Source of the DNA: JAWXVD01 sp044425705
GTDB lineage: Bacteria; Bacillota; Clostridia; Lachnospirales; Lachnospiraceae
NCBI GenBank assembly: GCA_044425705.1
Contig: JAWXVD010000072.1
Span: 1 to 17,243, forward strand
Length of the DNA: 17,243 bases
Reading direction: 5' to 3'
In this document: one piece after another, positions 6,731-14,252 of the stretch
Numbering within the stretch: position 1 is the first letter of the stretch
Layout of the letters: the number at the start of each line of letters is the position of its first letter
The notes under the pieces: generated by a model
What the model was told of the DNA's origin: nothing
What the model saw: only the letters and a program-made list of their open reading frames with translations
The model's database searches: none
Translations under genes and position numbers: made by a program

Positions 6731-8003
6731 AGAAATGCTAAGCTGTCAAGATATAAGACAGCTTAGCATTTATATTCATATCCCATTTTGTGTGAGAAAA
6801 TGCTATTATTGTGATTTTCTATCTGGACAAGGTACAGCAAAAGAAATACAAGATTATGTGGATGCTCTTGTAAGAGAAATAAAGTACATAAGTAAAGATT
6901 ATAAAAACTATAGAGTTGATACTGTGTTTATAGGAGGTGGGACACCGTCTCTGTTGTCTAGCACTCAAATCTTACAAATAGGAAAAGCCTTGCATGATAA
7001 TCTAAATATGGAAGAAGTGAAAGAGTTTACCTTGGAGATGAATCCTGGCACGCATAAACGATTTGAAGCATACCGTTCAATTGGAATCAATCGACTTAGT
7101 ATAGGTTTACAGTCGGCGCAAAATCAAGAATTGAAGGCACTAGGCAGAATTCATACCTATGAGGAATTTTTGGCAACATATGAAATCGCTAGGGCAGCAG
7201 GATTTGATAATATTAATATTGATTTGATGTCTGCTTTACCAGCCCAAGATGTTGCAACTTATGAAGATACATTGGTGAAAATATGTGAATTGCAGCCAGA
7301 ACATATTTCAGCATATAGTCTAATTATAGAAGAAGGCACTCCATTTTGGGAACGGTATGGGGAGGAAGCCGATAACTTAGTAAATCAATCAGAACTGTAT
7401 GGCATGCAAGAGAGCAAGAAGCTTGATGAAAAGACAAGAATAGTGGAGAAAGTAGAAAAAATAAAATACCCATCACTCCCAGATGAAGACACAGAACGTG
7501 GTATGTATGAAATGACGGAAAATATCTTGCAACAATATGGATATCATAGGTATGAAATTTCCAATTATAGCAAAGTGGGAAAAGAATGTATTCATAATAC
7601 CTATAATTGGCAAAGAAAAAATTATCTGGGATTTGGCATTGGTAGCGCTTCTTTGGTAGGGGAAAAACGATTTCGAAATGGAATCCATAGACAAAGATAT
7701 ATTGAAAATTGGTTAGGGAAAAGTCCAGAAAATTTTTATCAAGAAGAAGATACCTTATCAAAAGAAGAGCAAATGGAAGAATTTATGTTCCTAGGTCTAC
7801 GGTTAATAAAAGGGATTTCTATTGAGCAGTTCCAAATGCAATTTCAGTGTACCATATGGGATGTGTTTGGGGAGGTTTTAAAAAGGTTAGAAAAGGAAAA
7901 GTTACTTATTATAGACAAAGAAAGTATTAGATTGACCCCATATGGCATTGACATCAGTAATTACGTATTATCACAGTTTTTATTGGTAACTGGTACTTTA
8001 TGA
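6720..8003 (+). CDS. hemW: HemW-like radical SAM heme chaperone (coproporphyrinogen III oxidase-like)
   Basis: HemW proteins are radical SAM family members that bind heme and are thought to insert it into respiratory proteins; older annotations call them HemN-like oxidases. The sequence SIYIHIPFCVRKCYYCDF holds the CxxxCxxC cluster motif (Cys24, 28, 31). GGGTPS (72-77) and the HemW-type HNTYNW (292-297) are also present. At 427 residues it is longer than the usual ~375. Residues ~216-251 appear to be an extra charged segment between ERYGEE and LPDEDTERGMYE. Start is uncertain. ATG 6720 overlaps the lepA stop (coupling); ATG 6735 lies just after it and inside a 15-bp perfect hairpin. Neither has a good ribosome binding site. 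In many clostridia hrcA-grpE-dnaK follow, but here sigK converges. Confidence 0.9.
   Translation: MRTKEMLSCQDIRQLSIYIHIPFCVRKCYYCDFLSGQGTAKEIQDYVDALVREIKYISKDYKNYRVDTVFIGGGTPSLLSSTQILQIGKALHDNLNMEEVKEFTLEMNPGTHKRFEAYRSIGINRLSIGLQSAQNQELKALGRIHTYEEFLATYEIARAAGFDNINIDLMSALPAQDVATYEDTLVKICELQPEHISAYSLIIEEGTPFWERYGEEADNLVNQSELYGMQESKKLDEKTRIVEKVEKIKYPSLPDEDTERGMYEMTENILQQYGYHRYEISNYSKVGKECIHNTYNWQRKNYLGFGIGSASLVGEKRFRNGIHRQRYIENWLGKSPENFYQEEDTLSKEEQMEEFMFLGLRLIKGISIEQFQMQFQCTIWDVFGEVLKRLEKEKLLIIDKESIRLTPYGIDISNYVLSQFLLVTGTL
6733..6771 (+). promoter_or_regulatory. 15-bp perfect hairpin at the lepA-hemW junction
   Basis: AAATGCTAAGCTGTC (6733-6747) and GACAGCTTAGCATTT (6757-6771) are perfect complements around a 9-nt loop. 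The structure starts three bases after the lepA stop, includes the second hemW start candidate (6735) and is translated within hemW. What follows (TATATTCATA) is not a proper T-run, so it would be a weak terminator at best. Partial termination, mRNA stabilisation or start-site masking are all possible. Confidence 0.7.
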
Positions 8004-8046
8004 AAAAGTTTCAGGAAAATAATCATCCCATAAGAGCTGCGAGAGC

Positions 8047-8682
8047 CTAGGGAGAGTAGGCCACTCGTAGTTTTTCTATAGCTTTTTTTTCGATGCGAGA
8101 AATAAAACTTCTAGACAAGCCTAAGCGTTGACCGATTTCTCGCTGTGTTAATTCTTCTCCATCCATTAAGCCGAAGCGAAGTAAGATGATTTCTTGCTCT
8201 CTTTTGGTGAGGGATTTCTTGATGGTATCAGGTAGCAGGCTAATGTTTTTCTCTAATTCCATTTTTTCTACAATATCAAGCTGCTCTGTCTCAATCACAT
8301 CAAGAAGACTAATTTCATTTCCTTCTCGGTCTGTACCTATAGGTTCGTATAGAGATATCTCTTTGGAAGTTTTTTTTCTGGCGCGGAACATCATGAGTAG
8401 TTCGTTATCGATACACCTTGCGGCATAAGTACCTAATTTGGAGTTTTTTGTAGAGTCATAAGAGATTACAGCCTTGATTAATCCAATGGTACCAATAGAA
8501 ATCAAATCATCAATATCTACATCGGAATTTTGATATTTCTTGGCAATGTGGGCTACTAACCGTAGATTGCGTTCCACTAAGATTTGCTTTGCAGTCTCTG
8601 ACTCCTGTGTGTTTCCTTGGGATAATTGCCCGATATACCATTCTTCTTCTTCTTTCGATAAGGGTTTTTGAAAGGTTTTCAA
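8047..8682 (-). CDS. sigK: RNA polymerase sporulation sigma factor SigK
   Basis: SigK directs late mother-cell transcription during sporulation. The 211-residue product has sigma region 2 with the SigK-like wording LVERNLRLVAHIAKKY, DDLISIGTIGLIKAV and TYAARCIDNELLM (residues 36-97). EPIGTDREGNEISLLDV follows, then region 4 with a helix-turn-helix (LTQREIGQRLGLSRSFISRIEKKA, residues 178-201). Start is TTG 8682 with GGAGG five bases upstream. B. subtilis SigK is made with a ~20-residue inhibitory pro-sequence. Here the mature-type N-terminus (FQKPLS) begins at residue 4, and an in-frame stop only ten codons upstream leaves no room for one. The gene is uninterrupted, so no skin element is present. 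Relatives SigE, SigF and SigG are less likely because of the region 2 and PIGxDxEGNEI wording. It converges on hemW with no clear terminator between. Confidence 0.9.
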   Translation of the reverse strand: MKTFQKPLSKEEEEWYIGQLSQGNTQESETAKQILVERNLRLVAHIAKKYQNSDVDIDDLISIGTIGLIKAVISYDSTKNSKLGTYAARCIDNELLMMFRARKKTSKEISLYEPIGTDREGNEISLLDVIETEQLDIVEKMELEKNISLLPDTIKKSLTKREQEIILLRFGLMDGEELTQREIGQRLGLSRSFISRIEKKAIEKLRVAYSP

Positions 8683-8727
8683 AGGAGCCTCCAGGGTAGA
8701 ACCATTCGGTTATGATTTCTATTATCC

Positions 8728-8735
8728 TATGTATG
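8728..8735 (-). promoter_or_regulatory. Possible mother-cell (SigE/SigK-type) -10 element upstream of sigK
   Basis: On the minus strand CATACATA (8735-8728) resembles the -10 element of SigE promoters (CATACANT) and lies about 45 bases before the sigK start. The -35 region does not match well, so support is weak. Confidence 0.3.
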
Positions 8736-8773
8736 TGGGACGAAGAAAGTGCCTGTTCTACAAAAATTAGTGG

Positions 8774-8802
8774 TTGTAGAAATAGTGGAAATATAGTATA
8801 GT
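8774..8802 (+). promoter_or_regulatory. SigA-type promoter for yifB
   Basis: TTGTAG (8774-8779) and TATAGT (8797-8802) have a 17-base spacer. The leader of about 115 nt before yifB has small stems only (GAACA/TGTTC and GACC/GGTC near 8840-8880). Confidence 0.5.
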
Positions 8803-8924
8803 GAAATCACAGATTAGAGATATGTATCTTAAAAATTCTAGAACAAATTCATGTTCAACAGACCAACTTCGGTCATTCAAAATCAAATTTCCAAAGAAAA
8901 ATTAAATAAGGAAGGGGTATTTTT

Positions 8925-10460
8925 ATGTTTAGTACTGTTACAACAGGTGGAATCAATGGGATTCAAAGTTATATGGTACAAGTAGAAGTAGATGTGGCGC
9001 AGACCATGCCAGGATTCGACATGGTAGGTATGTTAAGCGGTGAGGTACGAGAGGCTAGAGAGAGAGTTCGAGTGGCCCTTAGGAATACACAGATCAAAAT
9101 GCCACCAGTTCACATTACAGTGAATATTTCACCGGCAGATGTGAGAAAAGAAGGGGCAGCCTTTGATTTGCCTATCGCAATAGGAATTATGGTATCATTG
9201 GGATATATTCCAGAAGAATATGTGGAGAAAACATTAGTAATAGGGGAGTTAGGACTAGATGGAGAAGTAAAGCATGTGAAAGGGATTTTACCTATTGTAA
9301 TGATGGCCAAGAAGGAGGGAATGACTCACTGCGTATTGCCTCAAGGAAATGTGCTAGAAGGTGCAGTGATACAAGGAATTACCATAATAGGTGTATCTTC
9401 TTTTCAAGAAGCACTTGCGTATTTTACCAATCACAAGGATGGTATCAAGGGAGTACAGGTAAATGTAGAAAAATTATTTCAACAACAAAAGCAAGAACAC
9501 TTAGATTTTGCAGATATTAATGGACAAGAAAGCGTGAAGCAGGCAGTGATTATAGCGGCAGCAGGCTTTCATCATATTTTATTAACGGGGCCTCCAGGAA
9601 GCGGAAAAACCATGATTGCTAAGAGGATACCATCGATACTTCCTCCCTTAACCTTAGAAGAAAGTTTAGAGGTGACAAGTATTTATAGTGTGGCTCGTTT
9701 ATTAGAACAAGGAAAACCACTGATAACAAAAAGACCATTTCTCAATCCACATCACACCATATCAGAGCAGGCATTAGCAGGTGGGGGACGTATTCCTAGA
9801 CCTGGAGTCTTAAGTCTTAGCCATAGAGGTATCTTATTTCTAGATGAATTACCTGAATTTTCCAGAAATACCATTGAAGTATTGCGACAACCTTTAGAGG
9901 ATAAAGAAGTTCATATTGCTAGAAGCATGGGGAATTTTACTTATCCTGCTGATTTTATGCTAGTAGGAGCAGCCAATCCCTGCCCCTGTGGATTTTATCC
10001 AGACCGGAATCGCTGTAACTGTTCTGAAAATGAAGTCCGCAGATATCGTAATAAAATTTCAGGGCCTATTCTAGATCGTATCGACCTTTGCGTAGAAACT
10101 CCAGTAGTAGATATTAAAGAATTAACAATGAGGACAAACAATCAGACTAGTGAACAAATGAGAGAAAAAGTAGTGATAGCAAGGCAAATTCAAGAAGAGA
10201 GATATGCTGATACTCCTTTTTTATTTAATGCAGAGTTAGGAGCGAAAGAAGTGGCCGAATTTTGTAGTTTAGGAACGAGAGAACAAGCCTTTATGGAGGA
10301 AATTTTCTACAGGATGCAATTAAGTGCTAGAAGCTATCATAAAATATTAAAAGTGTCCAGAACTATAGCCGATTTAGAGGAGTCCAAAGAAATTAAAAAA
10401 TCACATATTAGTCAGGCGGTTATGTACCGCAAAATATATAATGAAACGGATGGGTTTTAG
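8925..10460 (+). CDS. yifB: YifB/ComM family Mg-chelatase-like AAA+ ATPase
   Basis: The 511-residue product has an N-terminal Lon/S5-like domain with VNISPADVRKEGAAFDLPIA (66-85). The AAA+ core follows: Walker A GPPGSGKT (222-229), Walker B ILFLDE (303-308), the FLNPHHTIS segment, and a four-cysteine patch (Cys353, 355, 364, 366) after GAANP. The C-terminal Mg-chelatase-related helical part is complete. ComM, the studied member, is a hexameric helicase that promotes branch migration during natural transformation. Placement directly before dprA fits a DNA-uptake or recombination role. Despite the family name there is no sign of chelatase activity. ATG 8925 is preceded by AAGGAAGGGG. The stop codon's last base begins a 10-bp hairpin. 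Confidence 0.93.
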   Translation: MFSTVTTGGINGIQSYMVQVEVDVAQTMPGFDMVGMLSGEVREARERVRVALRNTQIKMPPVHITVNISPADVRKEGAAFDLPIAIGIMVSLGYIPEEYVEKTLVIGELGLDGEVKHVKGILPIVMMAKKEGMTHCVLPQGNVLEGAVIQGITIIGVSSFQEALAYFTNHKDGIKGVQVNVEKLFQQQKQEHLDFADINGQESVKQAVIIAAAGFHHILLTGPPGSGKTMIAKRIPSILPPLTLEESLEVTSIYSVARLLEQGKPLITKRPFLNPHHTISEQALAGGGRIPRPGVLSLSHRGILFLDELPEFSRNTIEVLRQPLEDKEVHIARSMGNFTYPADFMLVGAANPCPCGFYPDRNRCNCSENEVRRYRNKISGPILDRIDLCVETPVVDIKELTMRTNNQTSEQMREKVVIARQIQEERYADTPFLFNAELGAKEVAEFCSLGTREQAFMEEIFYRMQLSARSYHKILKVSRTIADLEESKEIKKSHISQAVMYRKIYNETDGF

Positions 10461-10539
10461 GTTGAAAAATAAGATTTTTCAACCGGCAATTTGCCTCTTC
10501 GAGAAACCCCTTTCATAAATGAAAGGGCTATAAGTTGCC
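10460..10539 (+). promoter_or_regulatory. Hairpin cluster between yifB and dprA
   Basis: Three stems are packed in 80 bp. GGTTGAAAAA/TTTTTCAACC (10460-10484) is a perfect 10-bp stem. A small GGCAA/TTGCC stem (10485-10495) follows, then CCCTTTCAT/ATGAAAGGG (10508-10527), a perfect 9-bp stem. The GGCAA at 10485 could alternatively pair with TTGCC at 10535-10539, closing a multi-branch structure. No T-run follows the first stem, so classical termination is doubtful; processing or a small repeat element is possible. Confidence 0.55.
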
Positions 10540-10567
10540 AGACTATGAGAAAGGTATAGATATTAAA

Positions 10568-11710
10568 ATGACAATAAAGGAAATGGAACAACTACCATAT
10601 TATTATTTCTTGCATAGAGTAAACGGAATCGGAAATAGAACCATAAGAAAATTATTAAAAGAATTTCAAACGCCAAAAGAAATTTTTCAAGTTAGTGAAG
10701 AAAGATTAGAACTATTTTTTACGAAAAAACAAATGAAAAATTGGCGAGAGGCAAAAACGCATGGACAGTTGATGGAGCCTTATGAAGCGCTGAAAGATAA
10801 AAAAATCAATCTTTATCCCAAGGGCATGACGGGGTATCCAAAACGGTTATTAGATATTCCGGATGCACCAGAAATTTTGTATGGAATCGGACAGCTTCCT
10901 AAGGATGAAATACCGACAATTGCCATGATTGGAGCTAGAAACTGTTCTTCTTATGGAAGTTTTGTAGCTAAAAAATTTGCAAGCAAACTGTCTTTGGAGG
11001 GCGTACAAATTATTAGCGGGATGGCCAGAGGAATCGATGGGATTAGCCAAATGGCAGCAATAGAAGGGGAAGGGAAAAGTTTTGCGGTACTGGGTTCGGG
11101 AGTAGATGTGTGTTATCCTGTGGAAAACAGGAAAATTTATGAAAAATTAAAGGCGCACGGTGGCATTTTATCAGAATATATTCCGGGAACGACACCTCTA
11201 GCAAGCAATTTTCCGCCGAGAAATCGTATTATTAGTGGACTTGCAGATATCATATTGGTAATAGAAGCGAAGGAAAAAAGTGGTACTTTAATTACGGTGG
11301 ATATGGCGTTAGAGCAAGGGAAAGAAGTTTATGTGATTCCTGGAAGAGTGACAGATTCGTTAAGCTACGGCTGCAATAAATTAATCAAGCAAGGGGCAGG
11401 AGTTGTTCTTTCAGTTGCGGATTTTTTAGAAGAAATTAGAGAGACTTATGAGAGCATTTATAGAAAGCAAGAAGGTGTTTTTTCCAGAAATAGAAATGAA
11501 ATGCAAGAAAATTTCTCTTTTGTTCATGAGGATGAGAAGATAATCTACGATATGATGGATTTCTATCCAAAATCCATGGATCAAATTGCCGTAGAGGTTG
11601 GTAAAATAAGGGAAATTTCCTTTGGAAAGCTTGTTGAAATTTTGTTAGAATTATGCATGAAAAATCTAATAATGCAAGTTAGCGAAGGACAATTTATGAG
11701 AATAAAATAA
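10568..11710 (+). CDS. dprA: DNA-processing protein DprA (Smf)
   Basis: DprA binds incoming single-stranded DNA and loads RecA in natural transformation; the gene is also common in bacteria not known to be competent. The 380-residue product has an N-terminal helix-hairpin-helix-like part (VNGIGNRTIRKLL, 18-30). The Rossmann core carries SGMARGID (150-157), LGSGVDVCYP (175-184) and FPPRNRIISGL (215-225), and then IPGRVTDSLSYGCNKLIKQG. A C-terminal winged-helix segment follows (~320-380). Start is uncertain. ATG 10568 has AAAGG 13 bases upstream and gives the usual beginning. TTG 10535 adds 11 residues, has GAAAGGG seven bases upstream, and sits inside the hairpin cluster. It follows yifB closely, so the two are probably one transcript. 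Confidence 0.94.
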   Translation: MTIKEMEQLPYYYFLHRVNGIGNRTIRKLLKEFQTPKEIFQVSEERLELFFTKKQMKNWREAKTHGQLMEPYEALKDKKINLYPKGMTGYPKRLLDIPDAPEILYGIGQLPKDEIPTIAMIGARNCSSYGSFVAKKFASKLSLEGVQIISGMARGIDGISQMAAIEGEGKSFAVLGSGVDVCYPVENRKIYEKLKAHGGILSEYIPGTTPLASNFPPRNRIISGLADIILVIEAKEKSGTLITVDMALEQGKEVYVIPGRVTDSLSYGCNKLIKQGAGVVLSVADFLEEIRETYESIYRKQEGVFSRNRNEMQENFSFVHEDEKIIYDMMDFYPKSMDQIAVEVGKIREISFGKLVEILLELCMKNLIMQVSEGQFMRIK

Positions 11711-11770
11711 GAAGTTTTGCATTTTTTGGCTTGCAACCTTGAGTTTTATGGTGTATTATGGGTGCGATTG

Positions 11771-11776
11771 TATAAT
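11771..11776 (+). promoter_or_regulatory. Possible -10 element upstream of topA
   Basis: A perfect TATAAT lies in the 218-bp gap between dprA and topA. No good -35 box is seen at 16-19 bases upstream, so this is a weak call. I see no terminator in the gap. Confidence 0.25.
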
Positions 11777-11928
11777 CTTTTTTTGATAAAAAATGAATTA
11801 TGATTGTAGAAACGAAAATAAGTAAATTATAGTTGTATGAACTGTAATAACATCAAATATAAATCAACTTAGTATGGCATTATTCCATAGTAAGATTTTG
11901 TTATAGAATATAGGTTAGGGGAAATAAA

Positions 11929-14004
11929 ATGGCAAAATATCTAGTAATCGTAGAATCACCGGCAAAAGTAAAAACCATTAAAAAATTCTTGGGCACAAAT
12001 TATGAAGTTATGGCAAGTAATGGACATGTGAGAGACTTGCCTAAAAGTCAGATGGGTATCGATATTGAAAATGGTTTTGAACCAAAATATATTACTATTC
12101 GTGGTAAAGGTGATATTTTAGCAAGCTTAAGAAAGCAGGTTAAAAAAGCAGAAAAAATATATCTAGCAACTGACCCTGACCGTGAAGGAGAAGCGATTTC
12201 ATGGCATTTATCTAAGGCGTTAAAGTTAGAAGATAAAAAAGTGTATCGTATCACATTTAATGAAATTACAAAAAATGCTGTCAAAGAATCTCTAAAAAAT
12301 GCAAGAGAGATTGATATGGATTTAGTAGATGCACAGCAAGCTAGAAGATGTTTGGATCGTGTAGTAGGATATAAGATTTCGCCACTTTTATGGGCGAAAA
12401 TTAAAAGAGGTCTTAGTGCTGGTAGAGTACAAAGTGTGGCACTTCGTATTATATGTGACAGGGAAGAGGAAATTAGTGCCTTTATTCCTGAAGAATATTG
12501 GACATTGGAAGCTACTTTAAATATAAAAGGTGAAAAAAATCCATTGGTTGCAAAATATCATGGTACAAAAGATGGAAAAGTTGATTTGCATAATCAGGCA
12601 GAAGTGGAAAGTATTATCAAAGAAATAGAAAAAGCTACTTTTTCAGTTTCTAGTGTGAAACGTGGGGAACGTATGAAAAAACCACCAGTGCCATTTATCA
12701 CATCTACATTACAACAAGAAGCTAGTAAAGTATTAAACTTTACCACACAAAAAACCATGCGTATAGCACAGCAGTTGTATGAAGGGATTGACATCAAGGG
12801 AAATGGTACAGTAGGTGTTATCACATATTTGCGTACAGATTCTACTCGTGTATCAGAAGATGCTATGGTGGAAACAAAGAAATATATCGAAGAACAATAT
12901 GGGGAAGAATACGCCGCTAACCAAGAGGATGATAAGAAAACAGGTAAAAAAATTCAGGACGCCCATGAGGCAATTCGTCCTACAGATGTTACTAGAACAC
13001 CTTTTTCACTTAAGGAATCTTTAAGTAGAGATCAGTTCCGTTTATATCAATTAATATGGAAGCGTTTTGTAGCAAGTAGGATGACCAGTGGAAAATATGA
13101 AACAACATCTGTGAAGATTGATGCAGGTAATCATCGTTTTACAGTGGCAGCAAGCAAAGTGCTGTTTGATGGGTTTATGAATGTTTATACACAAGAGGAA
13201 GATGATAGCAAGGCAAGTGGAAATAAATTATTAAAAAGCATCAATGAAGAGACTCTACTAGAGTTAGAAAATTTTGATCCAGCGCAACATTTCACACAAC
13301 CAACACCTCACTATACAGAGGCCTCTTTAGTACGTGCTTTGGAAGAATTAGGAATTGGACGACCTAGTACGTATGCACCTACCATTACCACGATCTTAGG
13401 TAGACGCTATATTACAAAAGAAAATAAAAATATATATGTGACAGAATTAGGAGAAGTGGTAAACCACATGATGAAAGAAGCTTTTCCAAGTATTGTCAAT
13501 GTACATTTTACAGCCAATATGGAAATGCTATTAGACGGTGTTGAAGAGGGTGTTGTAAATTGGAAAACAATTATTGCTAATTTCTATCCAGATTTAGATG
13601 AAGCAGTGACACAAGCAGAGAAAGAACTAGCAGAAGTTGAAATTAGAGACGAATATTCGGGAGAAGATTGTGAATTGTGCGGTAGTCCTATGTATATCAA
13701 ATACGGACCACATGGTAGATTCCAAGCCTGTTCAGGATTTCCAGAATGTCGTAACACAAAACCATATTTTGAAAAAATTGGTGTAGATTGTCCAAATTGT
13801 GGAAAAGATGTGGTGTTGAAAAAAACGAAAAAAGGTAGAAAATACTACGGTTGTATCGATAATCCAGAATGTGAATTTATGGTATGGCAAAAGCCTGCAA
13901 AAGAAAAATGTCCAACCTGTGGTGGTGTTTTAATCGAAAAAGGAAACAAACTTGTTTGTACTAGTGAAGGGTGCGAGACGATTCTAGATAGGGAAAAAGA
14001 ATAA
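11929..14004 (+). CDS. topA: DNA topoisomerase I (type IA)
   Basis: TopA relaxes negatively supercoiled DNA by a 5'-phosphotyrosine intermediate and Mg2+. The 691-residue product is complete. The Toprim domain begins KYLVIVESPAKVKTIKKF and carries Glu9 and the acidic TDPDREGE (81-88). The catalytic tyrosine is Tyr300 in ITYLRTDSTR. The central DAHEAIRPT (344-352) and GIGRPSTYAPTI (475-486) motifs are present. Three C-terminal four-cysteine zinc ribbons follow: Cys581/584/601/607, Cys621/624/642/648 and Cys661/664/677/682. ATG 11929 follows AGGGGA at good spacing. dprA-topA order is conserved in Firmicutes. In B. subtilis trmFO, xerC and hslVU separate topA from codY; here codY follows directly. 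Confidence 0.97.
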   Translation: MAKYLVIVESPAKVKTIKKFLGTNYEVMASNGHVRDLPKSQMGIDIENGFEPKYITIRGKGDILASLRKQVKKAEKIYLATDPDREGEAISWHLSKALKLEDKKVYRITFNEITKNAVKESLKNAREIDMDLVDAQQARRCLDRVVGYKISPLLWAKIKRGLSAGRVQSVALRIICDREEEISAFIPEEYWTLEATLNIKGEKNPLVAKYHGTKDGKVDLHNQAEVESIIKEIEKATFSVSSVKRGERMKKPPVPFITSTLQQEASKVLNFTTQKTMRIAQQLYEGIDIKGNGTVGVITYLRTDSTRVSEDAMVETKKYIEEQYGEEYAANQEDDKKTGKKIQDAHEAIRPTDVTRTPFSLKESLSRDQFRLYQLIWKRFVASRMTSGKYETTSVKIDAGNHRFTVAASKVLFDGFMNVYTQEEDDSKASGNKLLKSINEETLLELENFDPAQHFTQPTPHYTEASLVRALEELGIGRPSTYAPTITTILGRRYITKENKNIYVTELGEVVNHMMKEAFPSIVNVHFTANMEMLLDGVEEGVVNWKTIIANFYPDLDEAVTQAEKELAEVEIRDEYSGEDCELCGSPMYIKYGPHGRFQACSGFPECRNTKPYFEKIGVDCPNCGKDVVLKKTKKGRKYYGCIDNPECEFMVWQKPAKEKCPTCGGVLIEKGNKLVCTSEGCETILDREKE

Positions 14005-14156
14005 ATAGTATCTGGATTCGCTAAATATAACGATTTTATATAGATAAGTCGTAACCGTACAGATATCTAGTAAATGATGTTAAAAACAATAAGTCATTCA
14101 ATAATCAAAAAATGTACATTTCAACAAATTGGTTGTAATTTATAAAAAATTAAAAT

Positions 14157-14171
14157 AATTCTCAGTAAAAT
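14157..14171 (+). promoter_or_regulatory. CodY-box-like site upstream of codY
   Basis: AATTCTCAGTAAAAT matches 12 of 15 positions of the CodY consensus AATTTTCWGAAAATT. It ends next to the -35 box of the codY promoter (14173), a position suited to repression. Binding is inferred from the known consensus only. Confidence 0.5.
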
Positions 14172-14172
14172 C

Positions 14173-14201
14173 TTGATGAATATCACAAAAAGTGATACAA
14201 T
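14173..14201 (+). promoter_or_regulatory. SigA-type promoter for codY with palindromic spacer
   Basis: TTGATG (14173-14178) and TACAAT (14196-14201) are separated by 17 bases. TATCACAAAAAGTGATA (14181-14197), a perfect 6-bp inverted repeat with 5-base centre, fills the spacer and enters the -10 box, as an operator might. The start of transcription is expected near 14208, about 45 bases before the ATG. Confidence 0.7.
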
Positions 14202-14252
14202 ATTTAGACATTATAGGTATCAGAGAATTTGAAAGTAAGATGGGGAAGAAAA

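Noticed and set aside
7324..7761. Long antisense open frame within hemW
   Set aside because: Low-complexity composition, no ribosome binding site, and hemW in the same place has clear family motifs.
8004..8046. Bidirectional terminator between hemW and sigK
   Set aside because: No stem with a T-run on either strand could be found in the 43-bp gap.
8842..8862. GAAC...GTTC pair upstream of yifB as a LexA (SOS) box
   Set aside because: The half-sites are 8 bases apart, not 4 as in the Gram-positive LexA consensus.
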